Positions 34,694 to 44,600 of a stretch of 64,000 nt of DNA are shown here, piece after piece. The notes beneath the pieces are model-generated. The model did no database searches. It was not told the origin of the DNA and saw nothing but the letters and a program-made list of their open reading frames with translations. The stretch is from Bernardetiaceae bacterium. Its GTDB lineage: Bacteria > Bacteroidota > Bacteroidia > Cytophagales > Thermoflexibacteraceae. The translations under genes and the position numbers were made by a program. Position 1 is the first letter of the stretch, and each line of letters starts with the position of its first letter. Where the stretch lies: NCBI GenBank assembly GCA_025057115.1, contig JANWWZ010000002.1, positions 278,603 to 342,602 on the forward strand, written 5' to 3'.

Positions 34694-36535
34694 ATGGGGG
34701 AGCCTGAGCAGGAACTGGCCTACCTAAAACAACAACTTCTGCTAGCCAACCAAACCCTGCGCGATCTGCAAGCTCTTGCCAGCGCAGCGGCTATTGAAAT
34801 TGATTTCACCGCAAGAAAAATCCGTTGGACAGAAGAATCCTACAAACTCTTTGGACTTTCTACTCAAAAGCATTTTTCCTTGCCAGGCAGTTACTTTTTT
34901 GACGTTATTCATCCAGAGGATGCCGCTTTTGTGTTGGAGCAATTTAGAAAGGCAACCAGCGCTCAAACACCTTTGGATATTTCTTATCGCATCCTGTTAC
35001 CTGACAAGACAGTTAAGCCCATCGGTCTCAAAGCCCGACCCGTCTCGCTGCATCCGTTGATTTACAGGGGACTGATGCGAGAGCTCTCCCCCAACCCCCC
35101 TGCACTAGAAACCCAGCCTTACTCCCTTATCGATTACACCTACGAAGCCATCATAGTCATTAATGCTTTGCTGGAGGTGAAATTTTGGAATGCAGCCGCC
35201 GAACAACTCTACGGTATAAGCGCTGCTGAAGCAGTAGGCAAAAAATGGACTCAACTGGTTACCACGCGCTACCGCTACGGGCTGACTTTTAACGCCATTT
35301 ACGAAGAGTTGCTAGACAAGCAAATTTGGCAAGGAGAAGTTTGGCAAACCACCGCAGAAGGAAAACAGCGCTCTTTGCGGCTCTTCATGCGGCTGCTTCC
35401 TGCCAAAGGAACCGAAGAACTCCCTGATGTGATCATTTCCGCCGCTGACATTTCTGGCTACCTGGCCGCTGAAGAACAAGCCGATAAGTGGAAGACTACC
35501 TTAGACTTGTTGTTTGACAATATTCCTGGTTGGATTTACATGCTCAACCGCCAGTTAGAAATCATGGGATGTAACCGAAATTTTGCCTTTGCAATGGGTT
35601 TTGAAAAGCCTTCCGACTTAATTGGACTCAAGTTTGAAAAACTGCCTATTGCTCCTGAATGGGCAAACAAATTTCAACAAGAGCTCTTACAAGTGTTGGA
35701 AGGAAGCGCCTTCACTTCTATTACTGAGCCATTAGTTACCCTTCAAGGCGAAAAGTTTTGGCTACAGAGCGCTAAAGTGCCTTTGCGCGATAGCACAGGC
35801 AATATTTTAGGAGCATTAGTTACTTCGCAAGACATCACCGAAAAGCGCCAAATAGAAGAAAAGCTGCGCCGCCAAGAACAACAACAAGAGCGGTTGCGCT
35901 CTTTGGCTCTTATCCAAGGGCAGGAAGAAGAACGCAAGCGCCTTGCTATGGACCTGCACGACGGCGTAGGGCAAATGCTCACTGCGCTACACCTGCAAAC
36001 GGATTACTTGAAAAATACGACCCTTACCCAAGAGCAGCAGCAAGTACTTTCCCAACTCACTGAAAGCATTGCCCACATACGGCAAGAGATTCGCCGCATT
36101 TCGCGCAACCTCATGCCCAGTGTGTTGAGCGACTTCGGAATTGGAGAAGCTCTTGAGTTTCTTTGTCAGCAAGTAGAACAGAACAGTGGCATAGAAGTAG
36201 AGCGGCATATTTTCATAGGTCCCAAGCGCTACGAGCCTTCCATTGAGGTATGCATTTTTCGCATTGCGCAGGAAATTTTTAACAATGCAGTTAAATACAG
36301 CAAAGCTCAACATTTGTACGTAACTCTTCGCGATGAAGGTAATTGCCTTGAACTTGTCATCGAAGACGACGGACAAGGATTTGACCTAGAAACTGCTTTG
36401 CGCGGTCAAGGACTTGCCAATATTAAACAACGGGCTCACTTGCTCAATGGCAGTTTGCACATCGATACTGCCCCTGGAAGTGGTTGCCGCATTACGGCAG
36501 TAATTCCCTATGGGGATGAGGTGGTAGAAGGCTAA
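34694..36535 (+). CDS. PAS-domain sensor histidine kinase, HisKA_3 (NarX-like) type
   Basis: A 613-residue soluble kinase with no transmembrane segment, so it senses a cytosolic signal or binds a partner. It has three PAS-like regions (about 30-125, 150-265 and 275-395). A coiled coil (395-425) leads to the dimerisation/phosphorylation domain of the HisKA_3 type, EERKRLAMDLHDGVGQMLTALHLQTDYL, with the phospho-His in DLHDGVGQ. The HATPase follows (N box NAVKYSKA, G1 VIEDDGQGFD, G2 RGQGLANIKQRA). Such kinases usually pair with NarL/LuxR-type regulators, none of which is in the window. It is probably co-transcribed with the SPOR protein gene and overlaps the convergent pfkA gene by 4 bases. Confidence 0.93.
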   Translation: MGEPEQELAYLKQQLLLANQTLRDLQALASAAAIEIDFTARKIRWTEESYKLFGLSTQKHFSLPGSYFFDVIHPEDAAFVLEQFRKATSAQTPLDISYRILLPDKTVKPIGLKARPVSLHPLIYRGLMRELSPNPPALETQPYSLIDYTYEAIIVINALLEVKFWNAAAEQLYGISAAEAVGKKWTQLVTTRYRYGLTFNAIYEELLDKQIWQGEVWQTTAEGKQRSLRLFMRLLPAKGTEELPDVIISAADISGYLAAEEQADKWKTTLDLLFDNIPGWIYMLNRQLEIMGCNRNFAFAMGFEKPSDLIGLKFEKLPIAPEWANKFQQELLQVLEGSAFTSITEPLVTLQGEKFWLQSAKVPLRDSTGNILGALVTSQDITEKRQIEEKLRRQEQQQERLRSLALIQGQEEERKRLAMDLHDGVGQMLTALHLQTDYLKNTTLTQEQQQVLSQLTESIAHIRQEIRRISRNLMPSVLSDFGIGEALEFLCQQVEQNSGIEVERHIFIGPKRYEPSIEVCIFRIAQEIFNNAVKYSKAQHLYVTLRDEGNCLELVIEDDGQGFDLETALRGQGLANIKQRAHLLNGSLHIDTAPGSGCRITAVIPYGDEVVEG

Positions 36536-37632
36536 TCGCCAAAACTGATTCCTACCCCGCGCGCTGTCTGGATTAAAAATGAATCTACTTGAACATAGTT
36601 GTAATTGGCTATTGCTTCTTGAAGAGGTACGCTCACAATAGTATTATTGCGATAACTGACCATTTGCCCGAACTGCTCAGCCAGCACCATTTCAAAGGCT
36701 TTGACGCCAAACTGAGTGGCCAAAACGCGGTCAAAGGCGATGGGGGTGCCTCCGCGTTGTACATGCCCCAGTACCGTTTCGCGAATGTCAGCCGTTAAAC
36801 CTGCTGCGCGCAGTTGTGCTGAAAGTTGGTAAGCTACTCCTCCTAGTCGGAGGTTTTCGTACCCTACTTCTGTAGCAAGGCGGGCAGTAATAGTGCCATC
36901 TTTCGGCTTGGCTCCTTCGGCAATTACCACATGGGCAAACCCGCGACCGTTGTTAAACCGTTGGTGAAGCCTTTGCGCTACTTTATGGATGTCATAGGGA
37001 ATTTCTGGAATAAGGCACACTTCTGCACCGCCTGCAATGGCTGTATGCAGGGCAATCCATCCCGCATGCCGTCCCATCACTTCCATGATCATAACTCTAT
37101 GATGGCTTTCGGCAGTGCTCACTAGTCTGTCAAAACTTTCTGTAGCAATTTGAACGGCGGTTTGAAAGCCAAAAGTAAAATCCGTGGCGGCAAGGTCGTT
37201 GTCAATAGTTTTGGGAACACCGATAATGGGCACGCCCTTGTCATACAGAGCTTTGCTAATGCGCTGGGAACCATCACCGCCGATGCTAATGACTGCTTGA
37301 AAGCCTTCTTGACGAAGTATTTCCACCAGTTCATCGGAGCGGTCTACGGCGCTCCAACTTCCATCAGGGTTTTGGACTGGCCAGCTAAAAGGACCACCTT
37401 TGTTAGTAGTTTTGATGATCGTTCCTCCTCGTACATGGATACCAGCCACGGCTGCACTATCAAGTAGTACTATTTCTTTAGGAGTTCGCAGTAACCCGTT
37501 ATAGGCTTCGATGCTACCCCATACTTCCCAGTCAGGGGATTGAGCAGCGCGCTTGACGATAGCCCGAATAACTGCATTAAGTCCTGGACAATCGCCACCT
37601 CCCGTTACCACTAATAATTTTTTCTTTGCCAT
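36532..37632 (-). CDS. pfkA: 6-phosphofructokinase, group III (ATP-type residue)
   Basis: Phosphorylates fructose 6-phosphate in glycolysis. 366 residues, cytosolic. Motifs: GGGDCPGLNAVIR (N-terminal nucleotide loop), ISIGGDGSQR with G121 at the position that is Gly in ATP enzymes and Asp in PPi enzymes, VPKTIDNDL with the catalytic Asp and K141, and GRHAGWIALHTAIAGGAEVCLIPE. Gly with Lys at these two positions is the mark of the mixed-substrate group III, so ATP is the predicted donor. Length fits that group rather than the 320-residue E. coli PfkA. Possible promoter at 37689-37657. Convergent with the histidine kinase (4-base overlap). Confidence 0.94.
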   Translation of the reverse strand: MAKKKLLVVTGGGDCPGLNAVIRAIVKRAAQSPDWEVWGSIEAYNGLLRTPKEIVLLDSAAVAGIHVRGGTIIKTTNKGGPFSWPVQNPDGSWSAVDRSDELVEILRQEGFQAVISIGGDGSQRISKALYDKGVPIIGVPKTIDNDLAATDFTFGFQTAVQIATESFDRLVSTAESHHRVMIMEVMGRHAGWIALHTAIAGGAEVCLIPEIPYDIHKVAQRLHQRFNNGRGFAHVVIAEGAKPKDGTITARLATEVGYENLRLGGVAYQLSAQLRAAGLTADIRETVLGHVQRGGTPIAFDRVLATQFGVKAFEMVLAEQFGQMVSYRNNTIVSVPLQEAIANYNYVQVDSFLIQTARGVGISFGD

Positions 37633-37656
37633 CGTGGTTCAAGTTTGGTTTTTTCT

Positions 37657-37689
37657 CAAATGTACAATCAAACCCTGTCATTTGGGCAA
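37657..37689 (-). promoter_or_regulatory. Possible promoter of pfkA
   Basis: TACATTTG (37664-37657, minus strand) matches the TAnnTTTG -7 box, with TTG at 37689-37687 as a -33 element at a slightly long spacing of 22 bases. About 25 bases lie between the box and the pfkA ATG. Confidence 0.5.
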
Positions 37690-37712
37690 TTTTCTTGCTT
37701 GGTAGGCAAGCA

Positions 37713-38921
37713 TCACTCTTTTCCTTCTACAAAAGCCTGCAAGTAGGCGTAGCGCGGAGTGAGTTTGCCGTTGCGCGTAATAGTAGCCCTTTCAATGATG
37801 CCCTCTTTGTCTTGAATGAGGTGTTTGAGAATGCGCTCAATAAAAGTTCCACCGAATTCCTCTGAAGAGTCGCGAGGTAGCTCACTGGGAAGATTGTCGA
37901 TAGCCATTACTGTAACATTGTCGGGATGGCTATATGGAGGTTCAATTTCTTCCGTAAACCGATTGTAGTCGTACACGGGGTCGCCGATGCGGCTGGTGCG
38001 TTTGGTAGAAGGGATTGAACCATTGACATCACAAGTGATATCAGCAATGACGCGAATGCGGAAGTCTGGACGCTTCATTTCTTCAGCCGTAAAGAGTTTA
38101 GGTGCACGCGGGTTCCAGTAAGCGGCAGCAATGAGCAAATCCGTATTTTGGTAAAAGGGACGGAAACAAGAAATAAAATTCTCTGGAAAGCTATAAAACT
38201 CTTCAGCAACGAACTTGCGTCCCTTTTTATGAACATGATAGGTGGAAGAGCTCAACTGCACATATACTGGCATAGAAAACCGTTGCTGGTTAAGGTATTC
38301 CATTACTTCCACGCGCTCTATTTTCATCAATTCCAGCATTTCCATTGCTCCTTTTGCCACTCTGCCGCTGCCTGTTACGGCGATTTTAATAGGAGGAAGT
38401 TGTACTTGTTGCAATCCAAAAATGAGCTCATGGCGGTCAAAACATTCGTGGGCAGGTTTGAGGTCAAATAAGTGGTACCGCTTTCCGTAGGTTAAAATGC
38501 CGTTATACGCTCCTATTAGCCCTGCATAGTGCCCAAAGGCAATAAGTCGGTTGCCTTTTTCATCTGTAAGGGCTTCGTAATCTACCATCGTAATTTTTTT
38601 TTCTAGCAAGGCTTGCAGCAAGGCTCGGTTGTGGGCTTGCTTTTTAATGGTATGCGAAAAGAAAAAGTAAGTTTTTCCTTCTATGAGTTGGTCAATAGGT
38701 ACTTCCTTGATACCCATGAGTACATCACAATGGGTAAGATCTTCTGCAAGAGGCAATCCTTCGGCGGCGTATTCTTCATCCGCATAACAGCGTATAGGAC
38801 TGGGCTGAACGTATATTTCAATTTCGGGATATAATCGGCGGATTAGAGTGCATTGCCGAGGAGTAAGAGGAACGCGACGATCAGGAGGAATTTTTCCTTC
38901 TCTAATAATGCCTATTTTCAT
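37713..38921 (-). CDS. NAD(P)-dependent oxidoreductase of the saccharopine dehydrogenase/LKR (alanine-dehydrogenase N-domain) family
   Basis: A 402-residue cytosolic enzyme. The N-terminal half is the AlaDH/PNT-type domain (KIGIIREGKIPPDRRVPLTPRQC, then CDVLMGIKEVPIDQLIEGKTYFFFSHTIKKQ and LLEKKITMVDYEALTDEKGNRLIAFG). The second half has the Rossmann loop VTGSGRVAKGAMEMLELM and the closing VIADITCDVNGSIPST and YSHPDNVTVMAIDNLPSELPRDSS, which match the lysine-ketoglutarate reductase/saccharopine dehydrogenase group. The frame runs to 39041, but the ATG at 38921 starts exactly at the conserved strand and avoids overlap with the next gene. Whether it acts on lysine is not known; no other lysine-pathway gene is nearby. 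Confidence 0.85.
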   Translation of the reverse strand: MKIGIIREGKIPPDRRVPLTPRQCTLIRRLYPEIEIYVQPSPIRCYADEEYAAEGLPLAEDLTHCDVLMGIKEVPIDQLIEGKTYFFFSHTIKKQAHNRALLQALLEKKITMVDYEALTDEKGNRLIAFGHYAGLIGAYNGILTYGKRYHLFDLKPAHECFDRHELIFGLQQVQLPPIKIAVTGSGRVAKGAMEMLELMKIERVEVMEYLNQQRFSMPVYVQLSSSTYHVHKKGRKFVAEEFYSFPENFISCFRPFYQNTDLLIAAAYWNPRAPKLFTAEEMKRPDFRIRVIADITCDVNGSIPSTKRTSRIGDPVYDYNRFTEEIEPPYSHPDNVTVMAIDNLPSELPRDSSEEFGGTFIERILKHLIQDKEGIIERATITRNGKLTPRYAYLQAFVEGKE

Positions 38922-38973
38922 GAACACGATGCGTTTAGTGAAAAATTTGCACTGCTGGCATTGCTTCAAGTGG

Positions 38974-39534
38974 CTAGGGAGTCTGTTGCACTTGAGTAGA
39001 AAAAAACTGCCTTTTGTGCAAAAAATAGTGCCACATGACAATACCAGTAGTTACTGCTATGTTAAAAGAATGCTTAGTTCCAAATTGAGGAATTTCTAAG
39101 GCTAAATCAGCCAGATGGATGGCTGAGTCGCTTACGCCAGTGGCTTCATTGCCGAATACGAAGGCGTATTGGGTCTGAGGTTGAGGAATAAACTCGTGAA
39201 GCAATATTTTTTGGTCAGTTTGTTCTACTACTACAATTCGGAATCCTTTCTGTTTGAGGTGTTGTAGGCAGGTATCAGTATCGGCAAAATACTCCCATGC
39301 AACACTTTGCTGAGCACCTAAGGCAGTTTTATTGATTTCTCGATGGGGCGGGGTGGCAGTAATGCCACACAAATAGAGTCTTTCGATGCCAAAGGCGTCT
39401 GCTGTGCGAAATACTGAACCTACATTCAAGGCACTTCGCACATTGTCCAGTACCATCACTACATCGCGGTGAGCATATTGCCGATAAGTAAGAGCGTCTA
39501 TCCGCGATAGCTCTTCAATACTCAATTTTCGCAT
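38974..39534 (-). CDS. TrmH-family (SpoU) RNA 2'-O-ribose methyltransferase
   Basis: A 186-residue SPOUT-class methyltransferase acting on tRNA or rRNA with S-adenosylmethionine. The three motifs are visible: VMVLDNVRSALNVGSVFRTADAFGIERLYLCG (motif 1, Asn-x-Gly-x-x-x-Arg), YAFVFGNEATGVSDSAI (motif 2) and LEIPQFGTKHSFNIAVTTGIVMWH (motif 3, the knot). No N-terminal substrate-binding domain is present, so this is the short form, as in TrmL or TrmH-like proteins. The frame begins with a TTG at 39555; the ATG at 39534 is preferred. The target RNA cannot be told. Confidence 0.9.
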   Translation of the reverse strand: MRKLSIEELSRIDALTYRQYAHRDVVMVLDNVRSALNVGSVFRTADAFGIERLYLCGITATPPHREINKTALGAQQSVAWEYFADTDTCLQHLKQKGFRIVVVEQTDQKILLHEFIPQPQTQYAFVFGNEATGVSDSAIHLADLALEIPQFGTKHSFNIAVTTGIVMWHYFLHKRQFFSTQVQQTP

Positions 39535-39755
39535 GGCACTTGAGCAGGCTATCAATTAGGAGGCCCTACAAAGTTAGGCGAAGAAGAAAGAGTTTGCACC
39601 ATGCAAAAAAACAAAGCAATCCAAAAGCCAGTAAAAGCCATAAGCCACTAAGCCTTATGCCCATTGCATTTGCAGCCTATTTGTCGAAATATTAGTCATA
39701 GTTTCTATATTGCGATGTATTTTATGGTGCCGATGAAGGATATATTTTTCCGCCG

Positions 39756-41492
39756 CTACTTTTTCAACAATTTGTGAAGTAAAAATGCAGTTGCAACCAA
39801 GACTATGAAGTAAATCACCGCCGACTGCCACTGCTGCAGCACTGCTTCTCCGATTCCAAAAAGTGCGGCGTAGCCCATTACAATACCCGTTGCCCAACGG
39901 GCTAGCAATAATAGTATTTGATTTTTTTCGGTAAGTTGCAAGGAATGAGCTACGGGTTGCCAAGCCCCTTGAGGACGCACTTGCAAGTAAAAATTTTGCA
40001 GATGAGCCCAGTCGGTAGGGGGTGTTAAAAAAGTAACTATTAGCCATGTAACAGTGGTCAAACCAGTGGTTAGAAAAAAACTTTCTGGAAAGTGCAGACC
40101 TAAGGCGTAATGCGCGACGGAATAACCTATAAATGGGGCTATTGTAGCAGCTACCTCGCTCCATGCGTTAATGCGCCACCAGTACCAGCGAAGAATGAGC
40201 ACCAAACCCAACCCCGCCCCGCATTCGACCATGAAATTAAATGCTCCTGCCAAGGTATCCATTTGTGAAGTGGCAACAAGGGAAACCAACATCAGCAGCA
40301 AGGTGGTCAATCGCGAAGCGGCTACAAACTGTTTTTGACTTGCCTGGGGTCTTATAAACCGCTTGTACAAGTCGTTGATAATGTAACTGGTCCCCCAATT
40401 GAGTTGCGTAGAGATGGTGCTCATATAAGCGGCTAGAAAGGCTACAAGTAGCAACCCTCTAAGACCTGGAGGCAAAAATTCTTTCATTGCTAGCACATAG
40501 CCCATTTTTTTGTCTGTCAAGTCGGGGTACAAAATCAATGCACAAAGACCCACTACAATCCAAGCCCAAGGACGAAGAGCATAATGAGCAATTTGAAATA
40601 ACAACACTGCTTTTACAGCGTGGTTTTCATCTTTTACGCTCATGGTGCGCTGGGCTATGTAGCCTCCCCCGCCTGGCTCTGCTCCTGGATACCAGCTTGC
40701 CCACCATTGCATGCCTACATAAGCCAAAAAACTTCCCACGCTAAGGCTAAAAACCTTTGGCAAATTCGATGCTTGGCTTGCTAAGGTTACCTTCAGCGAA
40801 GGGAAAAAATGCAAAGCTCCTTCAGGTAACTGGGCTTTCATTCCCGTAATTCCTCCAATTTTCTCCGAATTGACCACTACCACAGCCAGCACAATGCAAC
40901 CCGCCATAGCAATTATAAACTGGGCAAAGTCGGTGATGACAACGCCAATGAGCCCAGCAATGCCCGAATAAAGAGCCACTATGAGCATGGCTGCCCCAAT
41001 CCACCCAAGCAGTTGGCTATCAGCGATGTGGAAAAAGGTTTTCAACAAGGCGCCTAGTGCCAAGTTCACCCAGCCGATAATGATGCAGTTCATGAAAATG
41101 CCCAAATACACTGCCTTAAAACCTCGCAGAAAAGCAGCCGCCTTGCCACTGTAGCGCATTTCTATGAACTCTACATCTGTGAGGATATTAGCTCGGCGCC
41201 ACAGAGGAGCAAAAAAGAAAGCAGTTAGCATACCACCGATTAAAAAATTCCACCATATCCAATTGCCACTAATGCCGCTTTGGGCTACCAATTCTGTAAC
41301 TAATAAAGGAGTATCTGCAGCAAAGGTGGTAGCTACCATAGAAGTGCCTGCAATCCACCAAGGCAAATTGCGTCCTCCTAGAAAAAAATGCTCAATTCCT
41401 TTGCCTGCTTGCTGAGCATAGCTGATTCCAATCAGGAGTGAAACCAACGGAAAAGTTACAATGACTAACCAATCAACCCAATTAAGTTCCAT
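39756..41492 (-). CDS. Sodium:solute symporter (SSS family)
   Basis: A 578-residue inner-membrane transporter of the SSS/SGLT family using the sodium gradient. About thirteen transmembrane helices run from the first residues (VDWLVIVTFPLVSLLIGISY). The family marks are GRNLPWWIAGTSMVATTFAADTP (first core helices), GVVITDFAQFIIAMAGC (the TDxxQ helix with its sodium-site residues) and LLVAFLAAYMSTISTQLNWGTSYIINDLYKRFI, which carries the usual Na2-site Ser/Thr. The residue pattern is that of Bacteroidota carbohydrate or unknown-solute members. Solute unknown; no catabolic gene adjoins it. Confidence 0.93.
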   Translation of the reverse strand: MELNWVDWLVIVTFPLVSLLIGISYAQQAGKGIEHFFLGGRNLPWWIAGTSMVATTFAADTPLLVTELVAQSGISGNWIWWNFLIGGMLTAFFFAPLWRRANILTDVEFIEMRYSGKAAAFLRGFKAVYLGIFMNCIIIGWVNLALGALLKTFFHIADSQLLGWIGAAMLIVALYSGIAGLIGVVITDFAQFIIAMAGCIVLAVVVVNSEKIGGITGMKAQLPEGALHFFPSLKVTLASQASNLPKVFSLSVGSFLAYVGMQWWASWYPGAEPGGGGYIAQRTMSVKDENHAVKAVLLFQIAHYALRPWAWIVVGLCALILYPDLTDKKMGYVLAMKEFLPPGLRGLLLVAFLAAYMSTISTQLNWGTSYIINDLYKRFIRPQASQKQFVAASRLTTLLLMLVSLVATSQMDTLAGAFNFMVECGAGLGLVLILRWYWWRINAWSEVAATIAPFIGYSVAHYALGLHFPESFFLTTGLTTVTWLIVTFLTPPTDWAHLQNFYLQVRPQGAWQPVAHSLQLTEKNQILLLLARWATGIVMGYAALFGIGEAVLQQWQSAVIYFIVLVATAFLLHKLLKK

Positions 41493-41642
41493 AGCTGTAG
41501 GTCATCAAAATGGCAGTGCTTCCAAGTCAAGAAGAATAGTTTTTGCTTTAGCAAGGTGGTAAAAATTCCCAATTAATCAAAAGGCAACATTGCCTGTGCG
41601 CTAAATCCTGCCTGATAGGCGAAAAATCCAAAAGGGGATTTG

Positions 41643-41650
41643 TAATTTTG
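41643..41650 (+). promoter_or_regulatory. Bacteroidota -7 box for secA
   Basis: TAATTTTG fits TAnnTTTG and is 37 bases before the secA ATG at 41688. The expected -33 TTG is not clear. Confidence 0.5.
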
Positions 41651-41687
41651 TGAAACAACATAAGCCGCTAAAAGGCTTTTTACCGAT

Positions 41688-44600
41688 ATGTTAAACTTTA
41701 TTACCAAAGGCATCGCCAAGTTATTTGGCACAAAGTCCGAACGAGACCTAAAGCAGCTCAACCCTTTAGTGGCTGCTATCAATGAAGAATATACCAAGCT
41801 CAAAACATTGAGCGACGATGAGCTAAGAGAAAAAACCTTTCAATTTAAGGAGTTCATTGCCAAAGAGTTATCTGACTTAAACGCCCAACTTGAGCAGCTC
41901 CACCAGCGCCTTGCCCACGAGGTGGCAATGGATATTGACCAGAAAGAAAAAATGTTCCAGCAAATAGATAGGCTTGAAAAAGAGCACGATAAGAAATTAG
42001 AAGAAGTACTCTCCAAACTATTACCCCAAGCATTTGCCGTTGTGCGGGAAACTGCCTACCGCTTTGCTCATCATAAACAATTGGTAGTAAAAGCTACTCC
42101 TTTTGACCATGAAATTGCCGCCAGCCGACAAGGGGTTACCATCGAAGGGGACAAAGCCATATGGCATAATCAATGGATGGCTGCCGGCAATATGATTACG
42201 TGGGACATGGTCCACTACGATGTACAACTAATTGGGGGAATTGTCCTCCATCAAGGAAAAATTGCGGAAATGGCCACAGGAGAAGGCAAGACCCTAGTTG
42301 CCACCCTGCCTGCTTATTTGAATGCTTTAGGAGGAAAAGGGGTTCACATCGTAACAGTAAACGACTACCTTGCTCGCCGCGACTGCGAATGGATGGGTCC
42401 CATTTATGAGTTTCATTGTCTGCGCGTGGACTGCATTGATAAGTATCCCCCCAACACCCCCCAGCGTCGCCGTGCCTATTTAGCAGATATCACCTACGGC
42501 ACTAACAACGAGTTTGGCTTTGATTACCTGCGCGATAACATGGCTCGAGAAATTAGCGAATTGGTGCAAAGAAAATTGCACTTTGCCATGGTCGATGAAG
42601 TGGACTCCGTGCTCATTGACGATGCCCGCACTCCGCTAATTATCTCCGGTCCTGTCGGCACCAGTAATGAAGATGAACGGCTATATTACGAACTCAAGCC
42701 ACGCGTAAGCCGATTGGTAGAAGCACAAAAGCAATTAATAATTAAATTGCTCAATGAAGCTAAAAAATTACTGGCAGAGGGCAAGGATGAAGAAGGAGGA
42801 TTGGCGTTGTTCCGCGCCTATAGAGGATTGCCCAAAAACAAACCTCTTATTAAGTTTCTCAGCGAGCCAGGCATAAAAACTAAAATGCAAAAGGTAGAAA
42901 ATTTCTACCTACAAGACAACGCTAAAATGATGCCCGAAGCTGATAAACCTCTTTATTTCGTCATCGATGAAAAAAATAACTCCGTAGAACTCACTCAAAA
43001 CGGCATTAACTTCATCACGGAGGTAGGAGAAGACCCCAATTTCTTCGTTCTTCCCGATATTGGCGCCGAGATTGCCAACATAGACAAAAACCCTACCCTT
43101 AGCCAAGAGGAAAAACTGCGCGCTAAGGACCAATTGCTGCAAGAGTATACCATCAAGAATCAGCGCATTCACTGCGTGAATCAGTTGCTAAAAGCTTACA
43201 CGCTCTTTGAACGCGATGTAGATTACATCATAGCAGACGGCAAGGTAAAAATCGTAGATGAACAAACAGGGCGCATCTTGGAAGGTCGGCGCTACTCCGA
43301 TGGTCTCCATCAAGCCCTTGAAGCAAAAGAAAACGTCAAGGTAGAAGAGTCCACCCAAACTTATGCTACTATCACTTTGCAAAATTACTTCCGCATGTAC
43401 CACAAACTGGCAGGTATGACGGGTACTGCAAGCACGGAAGCAAATGAGTTTTGGGAAATTTACAAACTGGACGTAGTGGAAATCCCTACGCATAAGCCAG
43501 TGATCCGCAAGGACTACGAGGACAAAGTGTACAAGACCCTTCGGGAGAAATACAACGCAATAGTGGCTGAAATTCAAGAGCTTGTCAATGCTGGCAGGCC
43601 AGTGCTGGTAGGGACTACTTCCGTGGAAAACTCCGAATTGCTCAGCCGCATGCTCCAGATGCGCAAAATTCCCCATCAAGTGCTTAATGCTAAGCATCAT
43701 GCGCGCGAGGCGGAAATTGTTGCCCATGCAGGCATAGCAGGCACAGTTACTATTGCTACCAACATGGCAGGTCGCGGAACGGATATTAAACTTACTCCTG
43801 AGTCGCGGCAAGCAGGAGGGCTGGCTATTATTGGTACGGAACGCCATGAAAGTCGTCGCGTGGATAGGCAGTTGCGCGGTCGCGCTGGCAGGCAGGGGGA
43901 CCCTGGCTCTTCTCAATTTTTTGTAAGTCTGGAAGATGACCTCATGCGCCTGTTTGGTTCAGAGCGCATTGCCAAAATCATGGACAGGCTCGGACTGCAA
44001 GAAGGCGAAGTTATCCAACATCCCATGATCACCCGCTCTATTGAAAGGGCGCAAAAGAAGGTGGAGGAAAACAACTTCGGCATTCGCAAGCGCCTCCTAG
44101 AATACGACGACGTAATGAATGCCCAGCGAGAAGTCATCTACCGCCGGCGGCGCAACGCACTTTTCGGCGAGCGTCTCTCTTTAGACATTATGACCATGTT
44201 TTATGACGTGTGCCAAGAGATAGCCGAAAATCACAAAGGCGACTATGAAAATTTTAAACTCAATGTAATTTCCCAATTCGGATTTTCTTCCTCCATCACC
44301 TTTGAACAGTTTGCTAAAGGCGTTGAGGTAGCTACCGAAGCCCTTTACGAGGAAGTCTATAGTCGGTACCGGGCTAAAAACAAGCACATTGCTGAAATAA
44401 CCCTTCCACTTTTGCAGCATGTATTCCAAACGCAGGGAGCCGTTTTCCGCGACGTAGCCCTCACTTTCACTGATGGAAAAAAATTCATCAACATCATCAC
44501 TAACTTGCAGCAAGCAGTTGAAACAGGCGGCAGGTCGCTTATCCAGAGCATGGAACAATCCATCACCCTTGCCATTATAGACCAGCTCTGGAAGGAACAC

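Noticed and set aside
39655..40164. 169-codon minus-strand ORF partly inside the symporter gene
   Set aside because: It overlaps the symporter in another frame on the same strand and shows no domain or signal.
43188..43916. 242-codon minus-strand ORF inside secA
   Set aside because: It is a shadow of the secA coding strand, with a composition unlike real proteins and no recognisable domain; secA itself is certain.
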